Assembly (NCBI GenBank): GCA_903877645.1
Contig: CAIRES010000026.1
Location: 32,953-96,952, forward strand
Reading direction: 5' to 3'
Origin: an uncultured Bacteroidota bacterium
GTDB lineage: Bacteria; Bacteroidota; Bacteroidia; Chitinophagales; Chitinophagaceae
DNA length: 64,000 bases
Below, one piece after another: positions 36,589-44,986 of this stretch. The notes under the pieces were generated by a model. The model made no database searches. It was not told the DNA's origin and saw only the letters and a list, made by a program, of their open reading frames with translations. The first letter of the stretch is position 1. Each line of letters opens with the position of its first letter. A program made the translations under genes and the position numbers.

Positions 36589-38100
36589 ATGAAGCGCTTA
36601 TTGTGCCTGTGTTTGTCAATTTTGTTATTTTCTTTTACTTCCTCCGCCATTGATGCCGTGGTATCGCATAATATTTTCTACGTGCCTGATAATGCGCAAA
36701 AGAATAACCTGGCGCCAGATGTGGAAGTATACTGGGAAGCAAATCCCAATACCCTGCATTACAAAACAACAGAAGATAAAAAGATCATTGGCCGAATAAA
36801 AACTGATATTATTATTACGGACGAGCATGGGATCGTTGCACAGGAACATTACATCATACAAACAAAGGCGTTTAACGATATAGGGGAGATACTGTATTAC
36901 AACATCATAGACCTTAAAAAATTTGCGTTGCAGCCCGGGCATGTAAAACTGCGGGTATTGCTTACGGATGTAGAAGATTCGGTAAACCACTTTGCCTATA
37001 CGGACACTTTTACCGTATTACCTGCACCGGCTACCGCGTTTTTCGGGGGCATACAACTATTGGATACGATCATTTCATCTACTGCCAAAACAGCGTTTGA
37101 AAAAAACAACAGGCTGCAAGTGCCTTCCGGCACCAATTTCGTGGACGAAAAGAAAACAACTTTACGATATTATACAGAGCTATATGGAGCGGACAGGATA
37201 CCTTCCAAAAATTTTCCGCTGATACAACAAGTTTATATCGCCAAGAAGGAAAATGATGTTTATTACAGGCACTACCTGAACGTAGATACGATCACAACAC
37301 CGCAGGCATTGTCTGCCATTACCGGCACTTTCTCTATAGCAACGCTGGAATCAGGAAACTTTTATGTTGAGGCAACACTTGAAAGTAAAGACCACGAAAC
37401 CATTGCCACACAAAGTTTCTTTTTCCAGCGGCTGAACCCACATCCTGCCGCGATCCCTGTAGACTCAGTACAACGCAAAAATAAAGTCGTATCGGATACA
37501 AGCATGGAGAATGTTACTGTCATTAACCTCAATAAAACCTTCCTAGCCAAGTATAACCTGGTAGAGATTCGCGGCATATTAAAAATGCTGCTGCCTTTCA
37601 GCGATGAGCAAGGGGTACGTGCTATTAACGGGTTCCTGAAAAAGCCTGATGAAACGTACATGCGTTATTTCATTTACAATTATTTTGCCGCAATTAATAA
37701 AAAAGACCCCAGCAGGGCATGGAAAGAGTTTTACCCAAAGATCATGGAGGTAAATAAACTGTACAGTGAGCATAATACCCCGGGCTATTCCACAGACAGG
37801 GGCATCATTTTCCTGCGTTATGGCAAACCTACGGACATCATTACAGTAGAAAATGAAAGCGGCACGCTGCCTTATGAAATATGGCAGTATAATTTGCTTA
37901 CCCAAAAAAACAATAAAGAGATCAGTGATGCTGTATTCCTGTTTTACAAACCCAATAACATCAGCTCAGATTACCGGCTATTGCATTCCACAGTAGGCGG
38001 TGAGGTACAAAACACATCGTGGCGAACATTTCTATACACCACTTCTGAAGGGGGAAGCAACATCAATTCGCGGGCAGAGCAGTATATCGGCAACAGGTAG
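36589..38100 (+). CDS. GWxTD domain secreted protein
   Basis: 503 residues with a signal peptide (about 1-20). The C-terminal third holds GYSTDRGIIFLRYGKPTDI, a variant of the G-W-x-T-D-R-G-x-x-x-x-x-Y-G-x-P motif that names the family, with Tyr in place of Trp. The N-terminal two thirds are beta-rich. GWxTD proteins are common in Bacteroidota and of unknown function, probably envelope-located. Confidence 0.82.
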   Translation: MKRLLCLCLSILLFSFTSSAIDAVVSHNIFYVPDNAQKNNLAPDVEVYWEANPNTLHYKTTEDKKIIGRIKTDIIITDEHGIVAQEHYIIQTKAFNDIGEILYYNIIDLKKFALQPGHVKLRVLLTDVEDSVNHFAYTDTFTVLPAPATAFFGGIQLLDTIISSTAKTAFEKNNRLQVPSGTNFVDEKKTTLRYYTELYGADRIPSKNFPLIQQVYIAKKENDVYYRHYLNVDTITTPQALSAITGTFSIATLESGNFYVEATLESKDHETIATQSFFFQRLNPHPAAIPVDSVQRKNKVVSDTSMENVTVINLNKTFLAKYNLVEIRGILKMLLPFSDEQGVRAINGFLKKPDETYMRYFIYNYFAAINKKDPSRAWKEFYPKIMEVNKLYSEHNTPGYSTDRGIIFLRYGKPTDIITVENESGTLPYEIWQYNLLTQKNNKEISDAVFLFYKPNNISSDYRLLHSTVGGEVQNTSWRTFLYTTSEGGSNINSRAEQYIGNR

Positions 38101-38108
38101 GATCAGAA

Positions 38109-39125
38109 TCAAGCCGGGACGTTAGCGCCTTTTCCATGGGCTGAATTGGCCCATAAGTTACTTACCGTCCATTCTACCTGGCCTTCGAACGTATGCTTTC
38201 GCTCGGGGCAAGATGCCAGTGCGCATAATTTGCACTGAAATGGTTTGCAGGCATCAATGTGGATGAATAGCTCGACCTGGTTATTAAAATGGGTTCTTAT
38301 CAGCGCTTCGAGTGCATCGATCTCTTTTTCGGCATCTATAACCTGGTAGTACCAAGGTATGGTCATGTGTGCATCGACATGCAGCATATTGCCATATTGT
38401 ATCACCCTGAGGTTATGAAGATCGACCCACTGGGGTTGCCGCTTTTCCTGTAGTAAGGTGATGACCTCATGGAGCAACTTCATATCCATCTCATCCATAA
38501 TACCGGCGATAGAGCGGCGCAATACCTTAGCCCCTGTAATGATAATAATAACAGCAAAGCACATTGCGACAACACTATCCAGCCAAGCCCATCTGTTGTG
38601 CGTGAGTATCAAAAGGCTCAAGCCGGTTATTATCGCAATAGTAGAGTAGGCATCAGCCTTGAGGTGGCTGCCTGCGGACACCAGTATCATTGAGTTGCTT
38701 TTTCTGCCTTTTTTTTCGGCATACCAACCAGCCAAAAAATTGATTGTACCGCATACTACCACAATGAGCAAGCCGGTATCGAGCTTTTCGATCTTATTGG
38801 GTGTAATAAGATGAAGTATGCCTTCGTATATAATGATAACGCCCGCAATGACAATGAGTGTGCCCTCCACCGCAGATGACAGGAACTCAGCCTTGCCATG
38901 ACCATAAGGGTGATTGGTATCGCGGGGACGGGCAGCAAGTATGATGCTGAATAAGCCTAAAAAGCCGGCGATCATATTCACGATCCCCTCCAGGGCATCT
39001 GTAAGCACTGTGACCGAATGCGTGAGGTACCACGCCAGCATCTTACCCAGGAACAGGATCACAGCCAGAAATGCGATATTGCGCTGTATGCGTACCGGAT
39101 TTATCTTTATTTGTTCTTCAGCCAA
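38109..39125 (-). CDS. Cation diffusion facilitator family transporter
   Basis: 338 residues with six helices in the first 210. ALEGIVNMIAGFLGL carries the helix II metal-site acidic residue and DTNHPYGHGKAEFLSS is the family signature; DSVVAMCFAVIIII supplies helix V Asp. The cytoplasmic part (about 215-310) has MLHVDAHMTIP and ELFIHIDACKPFQC, and a Cys-rich extension (CKLCALASCPERKH) that may bind metal. It exports divalent metals such as Zn or Co in exchange for protons. Confidence 0.88.
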   Translation of the reverse strand: MAEEQIKINPVRIQRNIAFLAVILFLGKMLAWYLTHSVTVLTDALEGIVNMIAGFLGLFSIILAARPRDTNHPYGHGKAEFLSSAVEGTLIVIAGVIIIYEGILHLITPNKIEKLDTGLLIVVVCGTINFLAGWYAEKKGRKSNSMILVSAGSHLKADAYSTIAIITGLSLLILTHNRWAWLDSVVAMCFAVIIIITGAKVLRRSIAGIMDEMDMKLLHEVITLLQEKRQPQWVDLHNLRVIQYGNMLHVDAHMTIPWYYQVIDAEKEIDALEALIRTHFNNQVELFIHIDACKPFQCKLCALASCPERKHTFEGQVEWTVSNLWANSAHGKGANVPA

Positions 39126-39144
39126 AATGTTTATTTACGAGGTC

Positions 39145-39879
39145 TTAGTAATAAGTGTATTGATAAATGGCTGTATCTGTAGCAGGTGCAATGTTTGTCA
39201 CTTTTTGCATTTGGCTGATACGACCCTGGCTATCAAATTGATAGTAATATTTTTCGGCCCAGGTGCCGCTAATGTACATATCTATGGGCAAGTGGCTGGT
39301 CTTGGTATAGGATAATCCCAGCCCAAGAAACTGGTTGATGCGGATGATATCGCCGGCCTGGCCGCTTTTACTTTTATCGTAGTCATAGGTTTCATTGATA
39401 GAGTTTGTGTATATCGAAGCCACATCGCCACCGCTCCAGGTATATTGTGTGGAAGAGAGGACATAATATGGAGGGTTAAGTATAGGTGATACATCGTACA
39501 AAGTGGCCAATTGAGTGCCATTATATACGAAACTCATAGAATCAGCAGACTGCACTATGCTCAATATCATACCTGCAGTATTGGCATAAACGGGAAAGGT
39601 ATAGCCTGTCTCATCGGTAATAGAATAAGAAGACCCGATATAAGCAAAAGCTTTAAATGCATTATGCCCTAGTGCACTGCCTCCGCCTGTAATGCGCATG
39701 GTATCCACGTTATTGTATGCGTCATAGGTGATGCTGTAATGTTCCAGTTCATTATTGTGCCTGTAATCAATAGTGGCTATTTTAATAGCGGCAGTATTCA
39801 ATCCTTTGCTCTTTTTGCATGAAGCGAAAGAGCATATCATTGCGAGGAAAATAACCAGTAAAGGTGTATTGTTTTTCAT
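39145..39879 (-). CDS. Predicted lipoprotein with YD-repeat-like strands
   Basis: Start at 39879 (MKNNTPLLVIFLAMICSF) gives lipobox SFASC. About 244 residues. The body has repeated tyrosine/aspartate strands such as HYSITYDAYNNVD and YYQFDSQGRISQMQKV, resembling DUF4595/YD-type secreted proteins. Function unknown. Confidence 0.7.
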   Translation of the reverse strand: MKNNTPLLVIFLAMICSFASCKKSKGLNTAAIKIATIDYRHNNELEHYSITYDAYNNVDTMRITGGGSALGHNAFKAFAYIGSSYSITDETGYTFPVYANTAGMILSIVQSADSMSFVYNGTQLATLYDVSPILNPPYYVLSSTQYTWSGGDVASIYTNSINETYDYDKSKSGQAGDIIRINQFLGLGLSYTKTSHLPIDMYISGTWAEKYYYQFDSQGRISQMQKVTNIAPATDTAIYQYTYY

Positions 39880-39908
39880 AAAAGAAGCTTTCAATAACAA
39901 TGGCGGCC

Positions 39909-40283
39909 TTACTTATCCTTAAAACTCAGCTTAGTGTAGCTGAAGATAAGGATGACAGACATAACGATACTTAACAAAGATAGCCCTAATAAGGATTTGA
40001 TGAAGCCATCGAATTGAGCATCTTTGGCCATAAGATCGAATTTGCTGACCACTTCAAGCAAAAAGAAGATAGAACCCACAAGGCACAATATCCCAAAAAT
40101 AAGATTGGTGAATATATGCCTGTAATAAACCTGTGAACCAAATGCAGCAACTATAAAAAAAGCAGTAAAATTGAACTGCCCTGACTTCAGGGTGATCAAA
40201 AACCAGGTAAGGCCAAATAGTATATAAAAGCCATAAGCAATATACACCAACAACTGGTAACCACTAACTTTTACGTTTCTCAT
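39909..40283 (-). CDS. Small four-helix membrane protein
   Basis: 124 residues with four hydrophobic helices and short loops. No family recognised. It lies 29 bases upstream of the lipoprotein gene on the same strand, so the two may be co-transcribed. Confidence 0.65.
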   Translation of the reverse strand: MRNVKVSGYQLLVYIAYGFYILFGLTWFLITLKSGQFNFTAFFIVAAFGSQVYYRHIFTNLIFGILCLVGSIFFLLEVVSKFDLMAKDAQFDGFIKSLLGLSLLSIVMSVILIFSYTKLSFKDK

Positions 40284-40335
40284 AGGTAGTTAAATTCAAA
40301 TCAAGTTACTACTTTTCGGCAAAAGATCGACAATA

Positions 40336-40773
40336 CTACTGCCCGGCCTTTTTCTTCCACTCCTCCACCCTTTCTTTCTCATTCAGGGATACGGACAGGA
40401 TGATCTTCCATTGATAGTGCTTATCCGTCTTTAGCACATATTGGTAATCACAGTTATAAACAGGCCTTTTTTGTTCATCAAAGTACTGCCAATTTACTTT
40501 TACATTCATGATCTTGCCGGTCCAGTCGCGCCTGGTCCAAATCTCAGGCCGTACATGAGCTATACCAAACTGCCGGTAAAAGCCTGCACCTATATTAAAA
40601 AACCCTTCGAGCCGGCTGAGGTCATTAAATACCGTGGTGGTATCATCAGAGATCATTGTGCATGGAGTATTGTATAAGTAGGCCATCGTCTTTGTATCGT
40701 AATGTTCGAGGGCTTTGGCGTAAGTTTCAAAAAAATCAGTAATGGATAGTATGGGGGAAAGCAAAGTTTTCAT
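40336..40773 (-). CDS. NTF2/SnoaL-like protein
   Basis: About 145 residues with the alpha-plus-beta cone pattern: an N-terminal helix (ITDFFETYAKALEHYDTKTMAYLY), then TPCTMISDD, and long antiparallel strands (KIMNVKVNWQYFDEQ, NCDYQYVLKTD, QWKIILSVS). The fold hosts many small-molecule enzymes; no catalytic set is clear. I prefer MKTLLSPIL (40773) as start. Confidence 0.68.
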   Translation of the reverse strand: MKTLLSPILSITDFFETYAKALEHYDTKTMAYLYNTPCTMISDDTTTVFNDLSRLEGFFNIGAGFYRQFGIAHVRPEIWTRRDWTGKIMNVKVNWQYFDEQKRPVYNCDYQYVLKTDKHYQWKIILSVSLNEKERVEEWKKKAGQ

Positions 40774-40930
40774 GTGACTCATTCAGATCTCCAAAATTAC
40801 CTCATTTCCATTATCTGCCATGTAAAATTCAAATTATCATATGGCGTGGAGGGTATATTCTGTGTGTTGCAGCAGCTTTTTAGGGAAAGGATAAAACTTA
40901 TCAACAAATGATTTATCTTTACCACGGAAA

Positions 40931-41464
40931 ATGAAGACCCTCCTCAACAAGGATCAGCTCAGTATAACCCTCCAGCGGCTCGCACATCAGCTGGTTGAGA
41001 ATCACCTTTCTTTTAAAAATACAGTAATTATCGGCATACAGCCACGCGGCGTGCTATTATCTGAACGCATAGCCGGACTAGTACAAAAAATAACCAGGAA
41101 TAAACATATAGACCACGGTACGCTCGACATCACTTTTTACCGGGATGATGTACAAAGCAGGGATATACATGTACCTGCCGATACCAATATACCTTTTACC
41201 ATTGAAGGCCGGCATGTGATACTGGTAGACGATGTGCTGTATACCGGGCGCACGATCCGCTCTGCGATGGATGCGCTGATAGATTTCGGCAGGCCGGAAC
41301 GGGTGGAACTACTGGCGCTCATAGACCGCCGTTTCAGCCGTGAACTGCCGATACAACCCGACTATATAGGCCATACCGTAGATACCATACTGACACAGAA
41401 GGTAAAAGTGTATTGGGAAGAGAAAGATGGCAAAGATGAAGTAGTACTTATTGATAAAGTATAA
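40931..41464 (+). CDS. pyrR: PyrR bifunctional regulator / uracil phosphoribosyltransferase
   Basis: 177 residues. The PRPP-binding loop is VILVDDVLYTGRTIRSA (about 97-113), preceded by IIGIQPRGVLLSERI and LDITFYRDD, matching PyrR. It is followed at 42 bases by pyrB on the same strand, which is the arrangement in which PyrR controls or accompanies pyrimidine synthesis. No clear RNA-binding attenuator is seen in the 148 bases upstream. Confidence 0.9.
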   Translation: MKTLLNKDQLSITLQRLAHQLVENHLSFKNTVIIGIQPRGVLLSERIAGLVQKITRNKHIDHGTLDITFYRDDVQSRDIHVPADTNIPFTIEGRHVILVDDVLYTGRTIRSAMDALIDFGRPERVELLALIDRRFSRELPIQPDYIGHTVDTILTQKVKVYWEEKDGKDEVVLIDKV

Positions 41465-41506
41465 ACAAAAACTAAAGGCTTAACAAAAAAACACTGATCT
41501 ATAAAT

Positions 41507-42436
41507 ATGTCGTTATCTGTAAAACATCTGCTTGGTATCAAAGAACTAAATGTTACTGACATCGAGCAGATATTTCAGACGGCGGATAAATTCAAGCAGG
41601 TGCTGCAGCGGCAGATCAAGAAAGTACCTACCCTGCGCGACATAACAGTAGCCAACATATTTTTTGAGAATTCAACCCGCACACGCCTTTCGTTTGAACT
41701 GGCCGAAAAAAGACTTGGCGCAGATGTGGTCAATTTCTCCGCATCAGGATCGTCAGTATCAAAGGGCGAAACGCTGATAGATACCGTAAACAACATACTG
41801 GCAATGAAGGTGGATATGGTAGTGATGCGGCACTCGGCCAGCGGAGCGCCATGGTTTCTGGCCAACCATATAGATGCCAGTATCATCAATGCAGGCGACG
41901 GCATTAACGAGCACCCCACACAGGCGCTGCTGGATGCTTACTCCATGCGCGAGAAGATAGGCAACCTGAAAGGAAAACACATTACCATACTGGGCGACAT
42001 CATGCACAGCCGCGTGGCACTGAGCAATATTTACTGCCTTAATAAACTTGGCGCGAAGGTGACCGTGGCCGGGCCGCCTACCCTGATACCCAAGCACATA
42101 GAATCGCTGGGTGTAAGAGTGGAGTACAACATTAAGAAAGCCCTGGAGTGGTGCGACGTAGCCAACGTACTGCGCATACAACTGGAGCGCCAGCACAAAC
42201 CACTTTTCTCTACACTGCGGGAATATGCACTATACTACGGCGTAAACAAGCAGATGCTGGACAGCCTTAAAAAAGATATAGTGATCATGCATCCCGGCCC
42301 CATCAACCGGGGCGTGGAAATAAACTCGGATGTGGCAGACTCCAAGCAATCCATCATACTGGACCAGGTGGAGAATGGTGTGGCGATACGTATGGCGGTG
42401 ATCTACCTTCTTTCTGGCAAGCGGGAAATGGAGTAA
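41507..42436 (+). CDS. pyrB: Aspartate carbamoyltransferase catalytic subunit
   Basis: 309 residues. Carbamoyl-phosphate motif FFENSTRTRLSFELA (about 55-69), GSSVSKGETL, HASGAPW-type contact, GDGINEHPTQALLD, and the aspartate-binding MHPGPINRGVE. It catalyses the first committed step of pyrimidine synthesis. Paired with pyrR. The end of the gene is followed by the chimeric join described below. Confidence 0.95.
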   Translation: MSLSVKHLLGIKELNVTDIEQIFQTADKFKQVLQRQIKKVPTLRDITVANIFFENSTRTRLSFELAEKRLGADVVNFSASGSSVSKGETLIDTVNNILAMKVDMVVMRHSASGAPWFLANHIDASIINAGDGINEHPTQALLDAYSMREKIGNLKGKHITILGDIMHSRVALSNIYCLNKLGAKVTVAGPPTLIPKHIESLGVRVEYNIKKALEWCDVANVLRIQLERQHKPLFSTLREYALYYGVNKQMLDSLKKDIVIMHPGPINRGVEINSDVADSKQSIILDQVENGVAIRMAVIYLLSGKREME

Positions 42437-42458
42437 ATTCTTTTAAAAACTCTCGCTT

Positions 42459-42737
42459 ATGAAATTCACCAAGCTGCAAATACCGTTTTACTTCGGTTTG
42501 GCTATTTTGGCTATAGGCATCCTTTTTAAAATACAGCATTATCCGGGGGCTGAATTAATGATCGGGGCAGGCTTGCTGCTTGAGGTATTATTTGTCATCC
42601 TGGTACTAACGGAGATCATCACCTCTAAGAAAGCTGCAAAGAATCTCAAGATATTGTGGGTTATGTGGAAAGGAAGCAGTGGAGATTGTTCGCAAGCAGC
42701 CCTTCGACCTCATCCTTATGGATATACAGATGCCTGA
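42459..42737 (+). pseudogene. 5' part of a small GldL-like membrane protein, joined to foreign sequence
   Basis: The first about 68 residues make sense: two hydrophobic helices around LFKIQHYPGAELMIGAG, like the membrane part of GldL-type proteins, and a positively charged end (ITSKKAAKNLKILW). After about position 42660 the frame reads the DNA of a receiver domain in the wrong frame and ends 26 codons later with a nonsense tail. The gene appears cut by a deletion. The exact family is uncertain. Confidence 0.55.
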
Positions 42738-43395
42738 GATGGATGGCATTACAGCCACAAAAATGATACGCGCATTGAATATTCCTGAAAAGTCTGTGAT
42801 CGACAAATCTGTGATCACAAAAAAAATAAGGACGATGAATGTCAAAGACAAATCATCTATCCCCATTATTGCCCTCACAGCAAATGCACTGAAAGGCGAC
42901 GGACAGCGTTACCTCAATATCGGCATGAACGGCTATATCTCTAAACCTTATACCGAAGAAAAATTATTCACCGTCATTAATAATATCATCAAAACAAACG
43001 ACAAACTAAGGCTAAAAATAAAACCTGCGAATAAGACCCCTGAGGACGATCATATTACTGAGCCTAAAGAAAGCCTTTACGATATGACTATGATCAATAC
43101 AATTGGCAAGGATGATCCCGCGTTTGTAAAAAAACTCCTCGCAATATTCCTGGACACTATGCCTGTGGACCTGGACAACCTTGTGAAAGCCGGAGAGGAA
43201 AAGAATACTCCCCGGATCGTGAAGGTAGCACATAAGATGAAATCAAACATAGACCTGCTCGGCATCTACTCTCTAAAATATACCATTCGCAAACTCGAAG
43301 GACTTATCCCAGACAACGACGATAGCGAAGTACACATTGAAAAAGTAAAAAACACGCTGAATGAAGTATTTTTGCAATTGCGGTCGCTGGGTTAA
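42679..43395 (+). pseudogene. 3' part of a hybrid sensor kinase: truncated receiver plus Hpt domain
   Basis: The receiver begins in mid-domain: frame homology starts at GKEAVEIVRKQPFDL (about 42665), so the first about 45 residues with the acidic pocket are missing. LILMDIQMPEMDG keeps the phospho-acceptor Asp and PIIALTANAL the Thr; between them is an unusual insert rich in Lys/Ile. Residues about 150-235 are an Hpt domain with HKMKSNIDLLG. The only start is a weak GTG. Best read as the tail of a deleted hybrid kinase gene. Confidence 0.65.
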
Positions 43396-43441
43396 TATCA
43401 TCGGCACATTCAATTAATAATTGAGCATTATTGACAACACT

Positions 43442-44266
43442 ATGAGTTTTTCAGGTATACCGGCATTGAACTATCATGCGATCGATGACCAGCCAATGGC
43501 AGCTACGAGAAATGTTTCTGTTTCTTTATCTGCATTTAATGAGCAGGTAGCATGGCTGCATAGCGAGGGATACAAGTCTGTTAAACCTCAGGAAATGAGG
43601 GATCTGCTGCTGAAAAAGGAGAAACTACCCGGCAAACATGTTTTGTTCACATTCGATGATGGCTATCATTCCCTGTATACACATGGCCTTGAGGTATTAT
43701 CGAGATATGGCTTTACCGCTACCCTATTTCTGTCTACAGCATATATCGGAAAGGCTTACGGCCTCAAAGATTTTGAGTTTGTGAACCACGACCGTCAACT
43801 TTCCTGGGACGAGATCAGAACACTGTCTGCACACGGCTGGTCTATACAATCGCATGGTAATAACCATGTAAAAATGACAAGCATAGACATTAAAGCCCTT
43901 GAAGAAGAAGTAAGGATAAGTAAGGCTATTATTGAGCAAAACCTTGGCACCGTGGTGGATGAATTTGCTTTCCCTTATGGTATCTATAATAAAAATGTAC
44001 TCGACCAGTTGAAACTGACGGGCTACAAATTCGGTTATTCAGTTCACTCAGGCTTACTAAGTCCTTCGTCCAAAAGGTATCGGCTGCCCCGCATAGAGAT
44101 CAATAATATGGACACCATGAACACCTTCAAAACAAAGGTAACGACCGGCTACATATCTCCCGAAAACGCCCGCAGATCTAAGATCCGTGACATTATCTAT
44201 GCCAATGCCTCGGTAAAAGATATGATAGAAAAATGGACACCTAAGTTTGGATTTGGCAATCACTAA
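43442..44266 (+). CDS. Polysaccharide deacetylase family protein
   Basis: About 274 residues from ATG 43442; a TTG seven codons upstream is the other option. NodB motifs: LNYHAID, FTFDDGYHSLY with the two metal/catalytic Asp, QSHGNNHVKM with the metal-binding His pair, and DEFAFPYGIYN. It removes N-acetyl groups from surface or matrix glycans. No signal peptide is seen, so it may act in the cytoplasm or use another route. It begins a three-gene run with the next two genes. Confidence 0.85.
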   Translation: MSFSGIPALNYHAIDDQPMAATRNVSVSLSAFNEQVAWLHSEGYKSVKPQEMRDLLLKKEKLPGKHVLFTFDDGYHSLYTHGLEVLSRYGFTATLFLSTAYIGKAYGLKDFEFVNHDRQLSWDEIRTLSAHGWSIQSHGNNHVKMTSIDIKALEEEVRISKAIIEQNLGTVVDEFAFPYGIYNKNVLDQLKLTGYKFGYSVHSGLLSPSSKRYRLPRIEINNMDTMNTFKTKVTTGYISPENARRSKIRDIIYANASVKDMIEKWTPKFGFGNH

Positions 44267-44272
44267 AAGTAT

Positions 44273-44986
44273 ATGCAAAGCCTACATTGCGACAACATAA
44301 GAAAACCTATATGGGAGCAGCCTATTGATATAGCGCTAAATACAGAGGTTTTGCACATCTGGCGCATACCTGCGACAGCTACCATCATACCTCATACACT
44401 GACCGCGGCAGAGCAAGAACGGACTGATGCCTATACAGATGCCCCGCAAAGGCAGCGCCACATTACAAGCCGCAATGCATTACGTACTTTATTAAGTAGG
44501 TATACAGGCACGCCCGCTAAAGACATTCAAATAACGACAGGGCCACATAATAAACCATTGCTGCAAAACAATCCAGACCTGCACTTCAATGTATCCCACT
44601 CCGGTAGCTGGGTGTTCATTGCCATAGCCACGACACCCCTCGGCATTGATATAGAATACAACGACCCCTTCTTCGCATTTACAGATATGCTGCCGCAATA
44701 CTTCACCCCAAAAGAGATAAGTAATATAGAGGAACACTGGAACCCGCGCGCCGCCTTCTACTCTTTCTGGACACGCAAAGAAGCCGTTGTAAAGGCCAAT
44801 GGCACAGTGATGGACGAGCTGCTACATATCCCGGTTATAGATGGCCGCCACATTGTTACCGAAGAAAGCGGCATTGGCTCATGGCTGGTTCGTAGCTTTG
44901 AGCTGGCCAGGCATACCTGTAGCTTTGCTTATGGTGGCGATATTGAAAACATTATGTTCTATGAAACAGATCTCATCCTGCGTTAA
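44273..44986 (+). CDS. 4'-phosphopantetheinyl transferase (Sfp-type)
   Basis: 237 residues. Seen: FNVSHSGSWVFIA, the Mg-binding GIDIEYND, and WTRKEAVVKANGTVM (W-x-x-K-E-A-x-x-K). It transfers phosphopantetheine from CoA to carrier proteins of fatty acid, polyketide or peptide assembly lines. Its place between a polysaccharide deacetylase and a glycoside hydrolase is unexpected; the flexirubin locus at the left end would need such an activity. Confidence 0.88.
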   Translation: MQSLHCDNIRKPIWEQPIDIALNTEVLHIWRIPATATIIPHTLTAAEQERTDAYTDAPQRQRHITSRNALRTLLSRYTGTPAKDIQITTGPHNKPLLQNNPDLHFNVSHSGSWVFIAIATTPLGIDIEYNDPFFAFTDMLPQYFTPKEISNIEEHWNPRAAFYSFWTRKEAVVKANGTVMDELLHIPVIDGRHIVTEESGIGSWLVRSFELARHTCSFAYGGDIENIMFYETDLILR

